Shown piece by piece: positions 49,801-61,255 of a stretch of DNA of 64,000 bases. Under the pieces are notes generated by a model. That model searched no databases and was not told where the DNA came from. It saw only the letters and a list, made by a program, of their open reading frames with translations. The DNA is from Microbotryomycetes sp. JL201 (taxonomy: Eukaryota > Basidiomycota > Microbotryomycetes), in the NCBI GenBank assembly GCA_033819885.1, contig JAQYUZ010000058.1, positions 1-64,000 on the forward strand, given 5' to 3'. Numbering within the stretch: the stretch's first letter is position 1; each line of letters opens with the position of its first letter. Made by a program: the position numbers and the translations under genes.

Positions 49801-52800
49801 TGGACATTGCCTGCGCCGGTGTCCTTGACAACATCACCCGCACCATCGGCGTCCTCCGATCCCTCGTCTACCATCGGTGTTGACGGTGCAGTTGAATAAT
49901 TACCAGTGATATATAGAGTGTCCCTATTCGAGCCGGCTTCGAATGCAAGCGGTGGCAACAAGCCAGAAAAGCTCGCCGTGCCTGATTCGTTCCTGCGATA
50001 CGAAGGAGACGCGAGCGGATCGTCGTTGTGAATTGGCGATTCGGCACTTGCTGAACCTTGTCGCGGAGACTTTGATAAGAACACTCCAGGTATTCTATCA
50101 TTCGACTCGTCTTCGTCAAGATCGCCCAGACCGCCGTGTCCGCTTGGAGAAGGCGGTGTCGAGCTGGAGTAATCTGAACCGGTGTCGGAATCGTCTTGAT
50201 CCAGAGTAGCTGTTCTATCTGGACTGATACCATTCTGTGTAGCGACGTCGCGGATCTGCTCAGCCAAAGTCGGTTGCCGTTTGTGACTGACAAGGTTCTG
50301 ACGGGGCGATGCAGACAACATGACACCGTCCAGACTGGCCTGACCGACCGATCGTGCTTGTGCTGAGCTTCGCTCCCAATCCGTCTCTGGAGAAACATCT
50401 TCCGAATATCGCGACGGACCTGCCGACCTCCTGCCTTCACTCGCCCGCCCGTTTGTTTGCAGAGACCTCGGTGGACTTGGTGACCAGGCAGATATCTACA
50501 AGATGTGCTTCACGGTCAGCAGAAGCTCGGAGAAACAATCCTTATGTTGTCCACGTACCAAACGCTTTGGCGGACTCGTCGGCGTTGATGGCGGTAGAGA
50601 CGCTGCATCGGAATCTGTTTGGCCCGTTTCTCGTTTCCGTCTCATCGAGCTTGAACCAAGCAACCGATGTCCAGGCTTGCTGCCAGACTTTGTCGTCTTG
50701 CTCGGATTGCCCTCAAGAATTTGTACTGTTCGCATACGCTGCAACTGTTTCTCCATTCGCTCCTTGAGCTCGTCTGCGATACCGTCGACCAGTCCCGCTT
50801 CCTTCAATCTTTCAAACAGCTCGCGATTGTCAAGTCTCAATGCTGCGATTTGATGTTGATATTCGGCTTCTTTTGAAGTCAGTTCGGCCTTTGTCGTGTC
50901 TGTCGCCGCTCGTGACAGTGCCAAAGCTCGCTCGAGCTTTTCAACTTTCGACTTCAGCGATCCAACAACGCCGGCCGCACCCTCGTCAACTTGTTCTCTC
51001 AGAGCTTCATTATCTTTCTGTAGCCTGTTGATCTTGATCTTTGCGTCATCGAGCTCGTCGCCGAGGACTTCGAGTCTGTCCTCGTCCGCAAATTTGGATA
51101 CGATCGAGGCGACGCTTGATCCGAGCAACGACGAAAAGTCACCATCCAAGCCTTTCCTGTCCGTCACGACCGCTGAAACGAGCCTTTCGACCAATTGGAA
51201 GTACCTCATACGAGCGTCAAACTCGCTCGGCACGAGCAACAAGTGCTTCAGTGTGCTCGTAAAAAACTCCAACGCGCGCCCTTCAGTGTTTTCAATAATT
51301 GCGTCAAAACATCCTCGGGGATCAGAAAAATTCATCCGCACTTCGTCCTTCATCTGGTCCATAAGCTCGAGCTCGTCATTTTGCGCGTCGTCGTAATGGT
51401 CGGCAATCAAGCGCTTCAGATTCGGATGATCAAGGACTTGATGCTTGTCGAGTATCCTACGTAGGCCCGAAGATTCCATGTGTGCTCTGAGGTGCATACG
51501 CACTTTCAGATCGCGCTCACTCAGCAGCATTCGGATCAGAATCAGGTTCGACACCTGTAGTGTAGTATATCGTCAGCAAAGCTCTGACTGTCGCAACGCA
51601 CAGTCTATCGCGGCTGACCGCAAATTCTGCTAACGCCGTATCCTTGATGTCGACTCCGAGCGGCGTCAGCTGCCCATGAGGCCGTGCGACGCCGTTTTGC
51701 GTTGGAGTGTCGCCGACATGTCCTCTGCCTTTGCCACGCAAGCTCAGCACAGAGTCGCTCGCCCCAACAGAGCTTCCAAATCGTCCTCTACCGTCGATTG
51801 CCGCTTCCCAAAAATGAAACCAACCGTCAAATTCGCCAGGCAACCGCCTCGACGCTGAAAAGTCATTCAAGCCTTTCAGAACGAGGTTTGCCCCTCTCAG
51901 AGGATCATGTCCGACAAAGAATGTCAAGATCTCGACGACGCTTTTACGTGTGGAAATTTCTGAAGCGAGAGACGCCGTGATGGGCGAAATTGACGAATTG
52001 TTGTCTAGTGCGTCACGGGCACCAGGGCCATGATTGAACAGGGCTCGAAAGCACTTGATCAGTTCGGCTTCCATAGTCGGATCGGGTTTGCGTGCATCTG
52101 GTTTGTTGATGTTGTGCAAGGCGTTGCCGAGAACGGCCTGACCTTTGAGCGCAATGAATGTTTCGAGCCACCTGCAAGACAAACGCGACCTCTCAGTGTC
52201 GTCACGTGTGACTCTGACCAACAGAACTTACTCCAGCTCATAGGTCCTTAGACACACGCTCAAAGACGCCACCTGTGCAGGCGTAATTGTGTTGTCCATG
52301 AATTTGCCGATGTACCATTCTGGGCTTTCGTTTTTGCCCCAACCTTTTCTGACGGCTTTCTGACCCGTTCCACCGTCCGAACTGATGCCCGCCTGACCCA
52401 TCTTCGAGTCAACGTACTTTGCAGTGATTTTATCCCGAGCGCCTTTCCATTTGCTCAGCGCATCATTGTACACCATGATCCATTTTTTCTCGACATCCAA
52501 TGCACGCAAGTCTGCCTGCATTTTTGTTGTCGCCGCCAGTTTCGGCACGAGCGTCTCAAACATGGCTTCGACCGACTCGTCCGAGGACGGCCTGTGAAAC
52601 GTAAACTCTGCAGAGAAGGGCGATACGCCGTTCGGCAGCGATGGCATCATGGACGGGTCGTAAGCTGTCATGTTTGATTGTCGCGTCGCTGTCGACATGG
52701 CCGAACCTCTCCGCAAGTCGTTGCGAGGAAACAGTGGCAAATTGCTCGACAGGGTCGACGAGGCATACTCGCCTTTGTTCCCTGTTCTATTGCTGCTTGT

Positions 52801-53532
52801 AGGGTTCGGTGACAAAGTCGTGTACAACGTAGCAGCACTGTCTCTGGAAGACGACGTTGTTGACATGACACTCGGCGCTCGTTTGTCTCGGGTCGAATGT
52901 GCTGCGCCACTCGAGCTAGAAGCGGTCGTGTTTTCGCTGCTGACGGACCTGCCCGACGCGGCGAAACGCTTTGTCGGGGACATGGGCAAAGGCTTTGTAA
53001 ACGGGTCTGCACTGGTCGATGACGCGCTCTTTGTCCTGCCCATGCGGGACGACGATGGATCTGCGGCCGGTGGCAAGCTGTCGACTCGTTGCCTGCGCTG
53101 CGTCGTCGAGCCTGATGGCGGCTGGTGCTTGTCGTAGGAGGATGATGCATTCGTTGCGACTGACCTGATGCTGTACTGCTCTGGCGAGTGGGGCCTGCCT
53201 GCCGAGGACGAGTGGGTCGTGTCCAGGCTCTCGCGGTCGTCGTCGTCTCTGTCTGGCGCGATCACGTTCGTGATGAGGTTGACAGGCGGGCTGATAGTAC
53301 TGCTATCACCAGACATGGTCGACGAGTACGTCGGTGCTGGCGACGCTGTCGTCGCGAGGGTCGGGCTGAGGTTGTTGAGCGAGGCGTGCAGGCGCTCACT
53401 CTCACTCCGTGAGCGCTCACGTGGACTCGTCGGGGCCGCGGTCGAGTTCCGTTCCGTGTTTGAGGATGTTGGAGGGTAGAACGATGTCGGGAACATCGAG
53501 TGCTTGGGCGTGGTCGCGGACGAGGTCGCCAT
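46869..53532 (-). CDS. BNI1: formin of the Bni1/SepA type
   Basis: Roughly 1950 residues in about a dozen exons. Exon 1, 53532-52232, holds a long Ser/Thr-rich head and the start of the GTPase-binding domain (FSAEFTFHRPSSDESVEAMF, ESPEWYIGKFMDN). Exon 2 begins at 52171 (WLETFIALKGQ). FH3 follows (KRLIADHYDDAQNDELELMD), then a coiled coil near 51050-50700. FH1 is made of proline runs at about 49580-49260. FH2 has LKTFQWDKVSAGQTAATVWE, KKIEIGILKG, LLLLGNFLNASNHKGNARGF and FKVSSINKL. A DAD-like basic tail ends SGTTQDSRTSFKAV. Formins nucleate actin cables under Rho GTPases for polarity and cytokinesis. Several internal junctions, notably near 51540, were not resolved. Confidence 0.95.
49260..49585 (-). 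repeat. proline-coding GGN-repeat tract of formin FH1
   Basis: The plus strand is almost pure GGT/GGC/GGA triplets, encoding long proline runs on the minus strand. It binds profilin-actin in formins and is a good candidate for length variation and G-quadruplex formation on the non-coding strand. Confidence 0.85.
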
Positions 53533-53971
53533 CCGCTCGTAGCTTGTCGGCCGCGCATCTGCACCACCGCTCAGCGTCGACGCGTCCGTCTGGATCGACA
53601 GCTGAGATGGTGTCGCACTCGCCCGCGCGCGCTTCGTCTTTTTCCATAGCGACTCCAGCTTGACGTCGCGGGCCCGAGCTCAGAGGCTGGCCGGCCGCGT
53701 CCTTCCTCCCCGTCTTGGTGCTGTCCTTTATCCCAGAGTCGCCTGTGCAAGCTCGGAGCGTGCAACGTGTCCAGCACGCAAACAGTCGGCGCCTGGCCTC
53801 GCAAGCTAGAGCGTTCACTCGGTAAGATCAAAGACAGCGGCTTGCGCGCGCCCGCAACAGACAAGTGCGTGCGCCACATCCCAGCAAAGCCAATTCCATT
53901 CAAAACCGGGTCAAAGCATCATTGCACTCTACAAATTCAACTGCTTGAAACAGACCCAAACATCAATCACT
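53533..53971. other. intergenic region, formin leader and 3' end of the V-ATPase gene
   Basis: About 440 bases between the formin start and the V-ATPase D stop, both on the minus strand. A minus-strand frame at 53571-53903 has no family resemblance and is treated as leader sequence. Confidence 0.45.
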
Positions 53972-55117
53972 TTAGAAAATGACTGGAAACGAAAAGATCG
54001 CCGTCAGCTCGGGACCGCTTTCCGCACTGCGGGTCTTGTTGAACGCACTGTCTTCGTCCTTGTCGGCGATCAAGTTCTCGGACGGAACATCGTCACCCTC
54101 TTGGGCTTCCCTGTGCGTTCGCGCCTCGTCCTCACGCGCGGCCGCGTCTCGTTTCTTTTTGCCTTGAACCTTTTTCAGCCTAAAAAACTCTTCGCGGTCC
54201 ATCTCATCCAGCCTGAGCGAACAGGTCGGGTGCGTCAGTACGTTCCACTCTTTTGGTTGAGCATGAGCAGGAATGAATGCCGTACTCTGAATTGATATAA
54301 CTGATGGTGTTTTCTAGCCGAGGAATGACGACATGCTCGAGCGCGTTGACACGTCGGTTCGTCATCTTGATAACCTCGTCGAGGATGACGAATGCAGTCT
54401 GTATCGAGACAAGTCAGACTTGTAGTCACCACCAAGGGTGCGGGTGGCGCGTAGCGGACCTGCAACGAAGCCAGCTCGACCAGTGTCTCGACTGCCTTTG
54501 CGAACGTCTCTCTGCATTTGGTGATTTGCTGGCCACCTCGTCCGAGACCCGTTAGCCCGAACGCTATGTGAGACAAAAAAAATCATGTCAGCTGCGAATG
54601 AGATGCAGGCGGATTTGATGGCAAAGAACGTGCCTCCTTGCGCGGCTTCTCCTTTTGCAATGACTGGTTCAAATGTTGGCAAAATTGTGCCAGAAACATT
54701 TTCCTGCTTGGTCTGTACTTTGAATGTCGCCTCGGTGATGCTCTCTTGGATCTGATACGAAATGTCGCCAGTGGCGTAAGTCACTTCGGCAAGCGAAAAG
54801 GCTGCGAGTTGCATCACTCGGCCCATTTTGCGCTTTGCTTCGTCAATCTTGCCTAGGATGGCGCGAAATCGTTTGTTGAGCGCATCCGATTTTTTCTTGA
54901 GCAAATTGTGGCCAGTTTGAGCGCCCTGAGCATGTTCCGACACCCGAATTGGTATTGTCTACGCGAGCTCGCCCGTACACAGAAAGCATGACTGACCTTG
55001 AGACGCGTCTTTGTGACGGTCAGGTTCATCCGTGTCGGAACTGCATCAGATTTCGCAGCAATCAGCCTCGAGCGACTCTGGTGGGACCCCACGGTCGACA
55101 GCGCGACTCACAGACAT
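53972..55117 (-). CDS. VMA8: V-type proton ATPase subunit D
   Basis: About five exons. The conserved protein runs AVPTRMNLTVTKTRLKGAQT, GHNLLKKKSDALNKRFRAIL, MQLAAFSLAEVTYATGDISY, then AFGLTGLGRGGQQI, VNALEHVVIPRLENTISYIN and ELDEMDREEFFRLKKVQGKK. A charged tail ends at the stop 53972-53974. Subunit D is the coiled-coil central rotor stalk of V1. The start is likely the ATG at 55117 (ATGTCT, then a GTGAGT donor); the acceptor at about 55078 would make a 34-base intron, unusually short, so the first 15 residues are uncertain. A TATAAA sits on the minus strand at 55167-55162, about 45 bases before the start. Confidence 0.9.
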
Positions 55118-55862
55118 TCTCGCGTGCGCCTGCCCCAGACACTGAATCAGAGGAGTTAATGTTTATACGTTGTCAGTAAACAGCTCGAAGCAAGGGCGAT
55201 GAACAGAGCCTTGGGGGAGGACGGTCCATTGCGTGCGCAGAACGTTGCAGAGCAGCAGCGGGCTGCTGTGATCCGGTCGCATTCTTTCGGACGTGCAAAT
55301 TGAGACCGCTGAGCCGTCCTGGAACGCGGGGCGAAAGCTGATGGAGCCAAGAGGTCGTCATTGGCCATGGGGCCGATGGTTTGACGTGACACAGTGGCGC
55401 TGCGATTGACCGAAGCATCGTAGACAGGTTGTCATACTTACTCTTGGCTCACGACTTGGAGCGAATCGAGCGCGTCAGTCGATCAGGCGAGTCTATGGCG
55501 ATGAAGCGTGCCAATCTCGACGATCAGACTGACGAAGTGCAGACAAAGTGATCAAGGTTGTGCTGCAGGCTGGTCCGGTCCGGTACGGTCTGACAAGCGT
55601 TGTCGTGGGGCTTATGAGCACGAGTCGAGCAACAAGAGAGTGACGACGTTTGAGTTCTCGCTACATCGACCAACGTGAGCGGCCCGGCGCATGATTGGCT
55701 CATCGTTCGATATCGCTGACGGTCTTGCTTCTTGCCGTCTTTCTGTCTCTGCATCTGTTTCCGCGGCTCGTGCGCTCCTGCCGTTCGTCGCTCGCACGCA
55801 CGCACCGCGCGTTATCCCCGTTCGCCCGCGTCTCGACGTCGCTCTCGTGCCCGATCGACAGC
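55118..55862. other. divergent region between V-ATPase D and SAR1
   Basis: About 745 bases between two outward-facing starts. Minus-strand frames at 55156-55392 (starting near MANDDLLAPSAFAPRS) and 55173-55418 are open, but I see no family or splice support. A TATAAA at 55162-55167 could serve the V-ATPase gene. Confidence 0.4.
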
Positions 55863-57092
55863 ATGTGGGTGTTTCAATGGTTTTGGGACGTCCTTGCCAA
55901 CTTTGGTACGTCTGTCTGCAAGCTGATCACGCTCATGGCGCGTTTCTGACGCCGATTCACGCGCGTGCGCGCTCACACTCGTTGTCCGCATCCCGCAGGC
56001 CTCGTCAACAAGGTCAGTCATGAGTGAGACGGTATTCTGTCAATGCTGGCTTGCCGGACCGCTGCTTCGTATGGCGTCTTGGCGTTCTACGGCACGCTCG
56101 CCGGTTCGCCGACCGACAGCAGCGTTGGGCCCGACGTGTGCATCGCAACTCGAAAGGACGAAGCTGAAAACGTTCTGGTCATGCCTTTCAGAACGCAAAA
56201 ATCTTGTTCCTCGGCCTCGACAATGCAGGCAAGACGGTCAGTTATCTCTTTCTCGCTCGCTCGCCCGCCCGGCTCCGGCGACCCCGATGCTCTGCGTGAG
56301 AAAGATGGCTAATTTCAGGGTGCTTGCCGCGCAGACCTTGCTGCACATGCTCAAGAACGATCGACTGGCAACATTGCAACCGACTTTGCACCCAAGTCAG
56401 TCCTTCTCACCGGACGAATCCATCTGTCCTTGCGAGCTCATACTGTCGCACGTCGCTATACAGCCTCTGAAGAGCTGGCTATCGGTAGCGTCAAATTCAC
56501 CACTTACGATCTCGGTGGTCACCAACAAGGTCAGTGTACGGTCTCAGACGCCACCGAACGCGTTCCTCGATTACTGACTGTTCTACGACGTGTCTTTGCT
56601 CGAAACAGCACGCCGCTTGTGGAAAGACTACTTTCCCGAAGTTGACGGCATCGTCTTCTTGGTTGACTCGCAAGACGTTGAGCGCTTCCACGAGTCAAAG
56701 GCCGAATTGGACGCGCTGTTGTCGATCGAGGAGCTGAGCAAAGTGCCATTCTTGGTCCTCGGTAATAAAATTGACGCTCCTGGCGCTGTATCGGAGGAAG
56801 AACTGAGGTACGCACTCGGCTTGCACGCAACAACCGGCAAGGTCAGTACTTGTTCCTGCTTTTCTACTCTGCTCGAGATCGCATGAAGCTTAACGTGGGG
56901 TTTCTCGGGAACCTACAGGGCAAGCAACCTCTGAATGGTGACGTGAGGCCGATCGAGATGTACATGTGCTCGGTCGTCATGCGACAGGGTTACGGAGAAG
57001 GTTAGTCATCGCACGAGACTCGTGACTATTCTCGCATTGACGCCTCTCCTGAAATCATTGTAGGTTTCCGCTGGCTCGCCCAATACATTTAA
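55863..57092 (+). CDS. SAR1: COPII GTPase Sar1
   Basis: Eight exons: 55863-55905, 55999-56012, 56192-56236, 56335-56395, 56464-56529, 56609-56841, 56919-57000 and 57064-57092, giving 190 residues, the exact family length. The N-terminus [19 protein letters not shown] is the membrane-inserting amphipathic helix. GTPase motifs: [19 protein letters not shown] (switch I Thr), [21 protein letters not shown], and the C-terminal [16 protein letters not shown]. Sar1 starts COPII coat assembly at ER exit sites. Five of seven donors are GTCAGT, the strongest local example of the window's unusual donor usage. Exon 2 is only 14 bases. Confidence 0.97.
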
Positions 57093-57546
57093 TCTCGTTC
57101 CGCCAAAATTCTCCCACTTTAGGCGTACACGAACCCTCTCTCCTTGTCGTTTCCGATTGAGGATTGCTTGGCTGATTCCCGTCTATACTTTCCCCTGCCT
57201 CTTCTCCCAACCTTCCCTTTTCACGTTGCCCGTTGTTTGTGTTCTTTTATGTGATGAAAATCCTCAGCATGGAACCGACCCTTCTTTTTACTGGTGAAGA
57301 ACCAAACTCGTCCAGCAAACACTTGCTGAAGTCAAAAGAGATCTTCGTCCTGTAGCCAGTTGCCGAAGAAAAGAAACTTTTCTCGTCTAATAAAAATACA
57401 ATGCATGTGTCCACAAGAAAAATTACATAGCAATGTTGGACAACAAACAAAACCCTTTTTTTTTGGGGGGGGGGGGGGGAGCGAAAAAAGGCAAGAATAT
57501 TTGAAAGAAAAAAAAGAGCTCCAGGCAATGGGTCGGTCTCGTTTGC
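57093..57546. other. convergent 3' region with a C3-T9-G15 homopolymer block
   Basis: About 450 bases between the stops of SAR1 (+) and RRP14 (-). At 57453-57479 three C, nine T and fifteen G follow each other. The rest is T-rich on the plus strand. No gene seen. Confidence 0.5.
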
Positions 57547-59580
57547 TCACTTTTTGCTCTTTGGTTTGCCTTTGCCTTCAAATCCTGGTCTGCCACCCGC
57601 TTTAGGTCTGTGACTGTGACTTGAACTCTTTGTCTTTCCTCCGCTGCCAGGTTTACCTGTTTTCGAAGACGACTTGTTTTTGATACCAGACTTTTTGTCT
57701 TTTTGAGCTTGAATTCGAGCTTGAATGTTGGCGTTGCGCTTTTCGATCCTGGTCGAGATGTTTGTTTGAACTTGTTGTTTCCTCTCGGCCCTGCAAAGCA
57801 ATATGACAAGAGAAAAAGTGTCAATTGAACGGTAATGACGAAAGACAAAACAAAAAAGAGACTGGGCCACTGACCAAGCTTTTGCACTCTTTCGTTTGAT
57901 TTGCTCTTGCCTCTTTGCCATCTTTTTCAACCTCTTTTCGTCGTCCCTGACCTTGTCTCCTTGAGCTTTCAACTCGACTTTTTCCCACCTGTCCTTGTCT
58001 TCTCGTTTTTCGCGTTGCTCGTCCGTCATTTCAGACAATTTTTGCTTGCGAGCGGCCAACACTTGCAAAGCTGCATTCGGATCTTTCGGCAACGCGTGAC
58101 GATTCTTTTTGTTTGACAGTTTGGAAAGCGCTTTTGGCGACATGGTAGAGTTGGCGTTTAGCAGCGATTGGTGGGCGAAATCGAGGTTCGAGAATGTGAA
58201 CGCTTCGGGGTCAACAGGTTCAGACGGAACCAGAGCGCTCGAAGAAGCGCTGGCAGCGCCACCGAGAACAAGTGCTTTGCCATCACCGTTCTAAACACCA
58301 GATGCAAAGCGGTCAGCGCTTCATACATCTGTCGACATAGGCAACAACGACAGAGGTCGCCACGCACCTTTGTTTTCTTGCGTGGTCTGTCCGCCTCGTC
58401 ATCACTGCCGTTGAAGCCAGCTGCATTTGCTTTGCCTCCACCCTTACGACCATTTGATGGTTGGTTTTCGGTCCTCTTTGGCTTAGTCAATGCCTCATGC
58501 TTGCGCTCTTCCTTTCTCTTCTTGCGACGGTTGTCCCTCAGTGCTCCTCGCCTCCGTCGTTCCTCTAGCAAATCTTCCTTGCTCTTGACTTGGGCAGTCT
58601 CCTCATCCTCGTTTACGTCATCATCGTCTGCGTCTTCGTCGGCACCGCCGCGTTTCTTTGACCCGACGCTTTTTTTGGCCGCTTGAATGTCTTGGATCCG
58701 TTTCCTCAATCTCTCCCTCAATTCTGTAACACTAGGGGAAGGACCTTTGTTCTCTGATGGGTGATGCAGTTTTGGCACTGAAATGTCCTCCTCGTCCGAG
58801 TCGACAAAGTCGGTGTCGTTTGGCGAGTCTTCCGCTTCTTCGTCGTCATTTTGCGCAAACTCAGCTTGTCCGTCATCGTCCTCGGAATCAACGTCTTGCC
58901 ATGATGCGCCTTCGTCGTTACTTTCTTGCTCTTCTGCCTGTAGCTTGGCGTTTTGTCGAGCTTGTTGGATCTCGGGAATCGTCTTTGGCTCGTCAGGATC
59001 GTACTGTTTTCGACGTCGCAAGTGGAGATGCAATTGGTCAGCTGGTGATCCATATTCTGTGTGACCGGGTCAGAAGCTTACCTTTGCGAGTCGGGCCTGC
59101 TTGAGTGCGAGGCTTTTTGCTTGTTGAAACGCCGGGTCTTGCTTTTGTTTGCGTAAAGCTTTTTTCTGGGCTTTCGTCAGGGGGCCCTGAATAGTTTGAG
59201 TTTGCGTTTGTCAAGATGAGAAGTGTGCGATGTGTGCGATGTTGTATGTGTCAGACGATGTAAGGACGAGGCAAGCGAGCGCCGAAAAAAGGCCGACGAT
59301 TGGGTCAGCGGGGACTGAGCGCACAGGGGCGGCGACAGAGCATGAGAGCACTGACCGAGTGCTTGATCAAGCTGTCAGCATTGCCGTCGTCATCATTGTC
59401 ATCTCTCCTGATGTAGTACGCTGCCGGGATCCGCCGCAAGAGCGCGTCGAAAGAATCGTTGTGCGCCTTCAAGCTCGCCTGCAGCGCGTACGCAGGAGAG
59501 ACCACAGTCAACAGCTGTGCACATGGCTTGCAAAAGCTGTTGTGACTGACCCGCAGGGCTTCTGTGGTCGTTGTCGCCAT
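57547..59580 (-). CDS. RRP14: ribosome biogenesis protein of the SURF6/Rrp14 family
   Basis: Five exons: 59580-59356, 59186-59082, 59003-58368, 58290-57875 and 57790-57547, giving 541 residues. N-terminal Rrp14 domain: ASLKAHNDSFDALLRRIPAA, then GPLTKAQKKALRKQKQDPAF and YDPDEPKTIPEIQQARQNAK. An acidic stretch and long basic helices follow (LRERLRKRIQDIQAAK). The C-terminal SURF6 domain reads QIKRKSAKAWAERKKQV-like here (KRKSAKAWAERKQQVQTNI) and ends KPKSKK. These nucleolar proteins bind nucleic acid and act in 40S/60S assembly. The acidic and basic blocks alternate as usual. Two of four donors are GTCAGT. Confidence 0.92.
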
Positions 59581-59691
59581 TCGTCGGCCTTGTGCGTCGC
59601 TCAAAGTCAACCCGCGCCGAGACTGCGCAGCGCCAGCACTTGAGAGCAGATTGCACTTGACCACGCTCAACTCGACGCCCGCCCGCCAGAC
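59581..59691. promoter_or_regulatory. divergent promoter of RRP14 and OST2
   Basis: Only 111 bases separate the two outward-facing start codons. Confidence 0.5.
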
Positions 59692-60479
59692 ATGGCCCCG
59701 AAACAACGCACACCGCACAAGTCAGCCAAGCCCCCATCAGCACCACCAGCAGCACAACACGCACCACCACCACCGCCGACGACCAGTGTCGAAGCCGTGT
59801 CTGCATCATATCGCCCCAAGAGCGCTTCACATGACGCCGCTGCAACACAGACACAAGCCTTCTCCGCCTCACTGTCACATTTGTGGTCAAATTACACCCG
59901 AGACAGTCAGTCGACAGCCTTGTCCGTTGCCTAGTCGGATCACACTGACATCCAGTCACCCGGTCGACAGCACCTCGAAAACTGCAACTTTGTGACGGAT
60001 TCCAACTATTCTTGATGCTGACGGGCATTGCTCAGTTCGTGTACTGCATCTTGATTACAAACTATCCGTTCAACGCATTCATCGGAGGGTGAGACTCCCG
60101 AGGTTTCGTCAGAGGGCCTTTTGCGTCTTTCATCGCTGACGATTTGCTTTTTATGACTCTCTGTGCACTTTCGTACTTTTCCGAAACTCGTGCATACTGC
60201 TTCGTCTCGACTAGCTTTGCCGCCACCGTTGGCCAATTTGTCCTCACAGCTTCACTGCGATCTCAAGTCAATCCCAAAAACGCGACAACGTTTCCAACAT
60301 TGTCTCCAGAGAGGTGAGCCCAAGTCCACTCTGCGCTTTACTTTGATTTTAGCTTCGTTTTTCCGCAAAGTCTCGACAATGCTGACTGGGTTTTCGTCTA
60401 ATCGGGATTCAGAGCGCTTGCGGACTACGTGTTCGGAACACTCGTCTTGCATTTCTTCGTGTACAACTATCTAGGGTAG
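59692..60479 (+). CDS. OST2: oligosaccharyltransferase subunit Ost2/DAD1
   Basis: Four exons: 59692-59905, 59956-60088, 60215-60313 and 60413-60479, giving 170 residues. The conserved part is FLMLTGIAQFVYCILITNYP, FNAFIGGFAATVGQFVLTAS, LRSQVNPKN, LSPERALADYVFGTLVLHFF and VYNYLG, a three-helix ER membrane protein. It is an essential subunit of the oligosaccharyltransferase that N-glycosylates nascent chains. The N-terminus carries a Pro/Ala/Gln-rich stretch (PPSAPPAAQHAPPPPPTTS) that makes it about 40 residues longer than typical. Confidence 0.95.
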
Positions 60480-60705
60480 ACGCATGTCTCAAGGAGCCTC
60501 TCGGGCCCCCTTTTGTAATACAATCGCGGCAGTAATAGCTTTTCGGTAGCACAAGAGTCTCAATTACACTGAAAATTGAGCGTCTGGCCCAGACAAGAGG
60601 TACAACAAGCAGAAGAGGGGCGACAGAGGTATGATTCGATATGTCAGATGTGCTGGCGCTCCAAAAGACGGCAAACGACCAAGCTTGCGACGACGACGGC
60701 GTCCC
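60480..60705. other. convergent gap between OST2 and ATG44
   Basis: About 225 bases between two stop codons. It should hold both 3' ends; nothing else is evident. Confidence 0.5.
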
Positions 60706-61064
60706 TTAACGCCTCCTCTCGAACGCTGAGGACCTGCCCATGACAACCACGGCCAAATCTGTGGCCCACTCTCCGACTTCGAGATAGGTGACGAGCAGTT
60801 GGCGCAAGTCTTTTGAACGGATTCGACTAAGAGCCGGTCCTAGGCCTGTTGAGCGCTGCGAGCGAGAAAAAGATGTGCACGAGGCTCAGGGTCAGCAATG
60901 TCTGGCTTGATCGATGCACGCGCGACGTGCTTTGATGCCGGCGAGGCAGGCGCTGATCAGGATGGCGTCGAATGCGATGTGAATAAACTGCCAGCAGACT
61001 GGGCGTCAGATCTGTGCGCGGGGTCGTCTTACTCTTTTCAACTGACCCTGCCGAGACCAAACAT
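60706..61064 (-). CDS. ATG44: mitofissin Atg44 (DUF1748 family)
   Basis: Three exons, 61064-61047, 60987-60931 and 60855-60706, give 74 residues, matching the tiny family size of about 73. The protein starts MFGLGRFIHIAFDAILISAC, continues LAGIKRSTGLGPALSRIRSK, and ends DLRQLLVTYLEVGEWATDLA then MGRSSAFERRR. This MFGLGR...AGI+RSTGL...YL.VGEW...FE+R pattern is the DUF1748 family, shown in yeasts to be mitofissin, an intermembrane-space protein that drives mitochondrial fission during mitophagy. The AGIK|RSTGL junction needs a GC-AG intron, 60930-60856 (AAA|GCACGT). A GT donor nine bases later would keep frame but insert three residues into a conserved motif. No single open frame shows this gene. 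Confidence 0.88.
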
Positions 61065-61255
61065 GGCGAGCAGATGTGCGCTCGTATGCGGTGAGAAGGC
61101 GAGCAAGCCGAGTGTGCGTGCGCAGTCGCGGTGGGGCCGAGCAGGCGATGATCGCGCCGTTCATTCTCCTGCACACACGCACTATCGTCGGGCACCGACC
61201 TGCCTCGTCTATCCATATACTACTTCTTCCGTGAAATTTGGTCAGAGATAGCCTG
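61065..61255. promoter_or_regulatory. divergent promoter of ATG44 and the M28 aminopeptidase
   Basis: The 191 bases between two outward-facing starts. Confidence 0.45.

Noticed and set aside
55156-55418. Two overlapping minus-strand frames upstream of V-ATPase D
   Set aside because: No splice support or similarity; they lie in a divergent promoter region that also has a TATAAA.
57456-57479. T9-G15 tract as a retroposon tail or Pol III terminator
   Set aside because: No element body, target duplication or RNA gene lies next to it.
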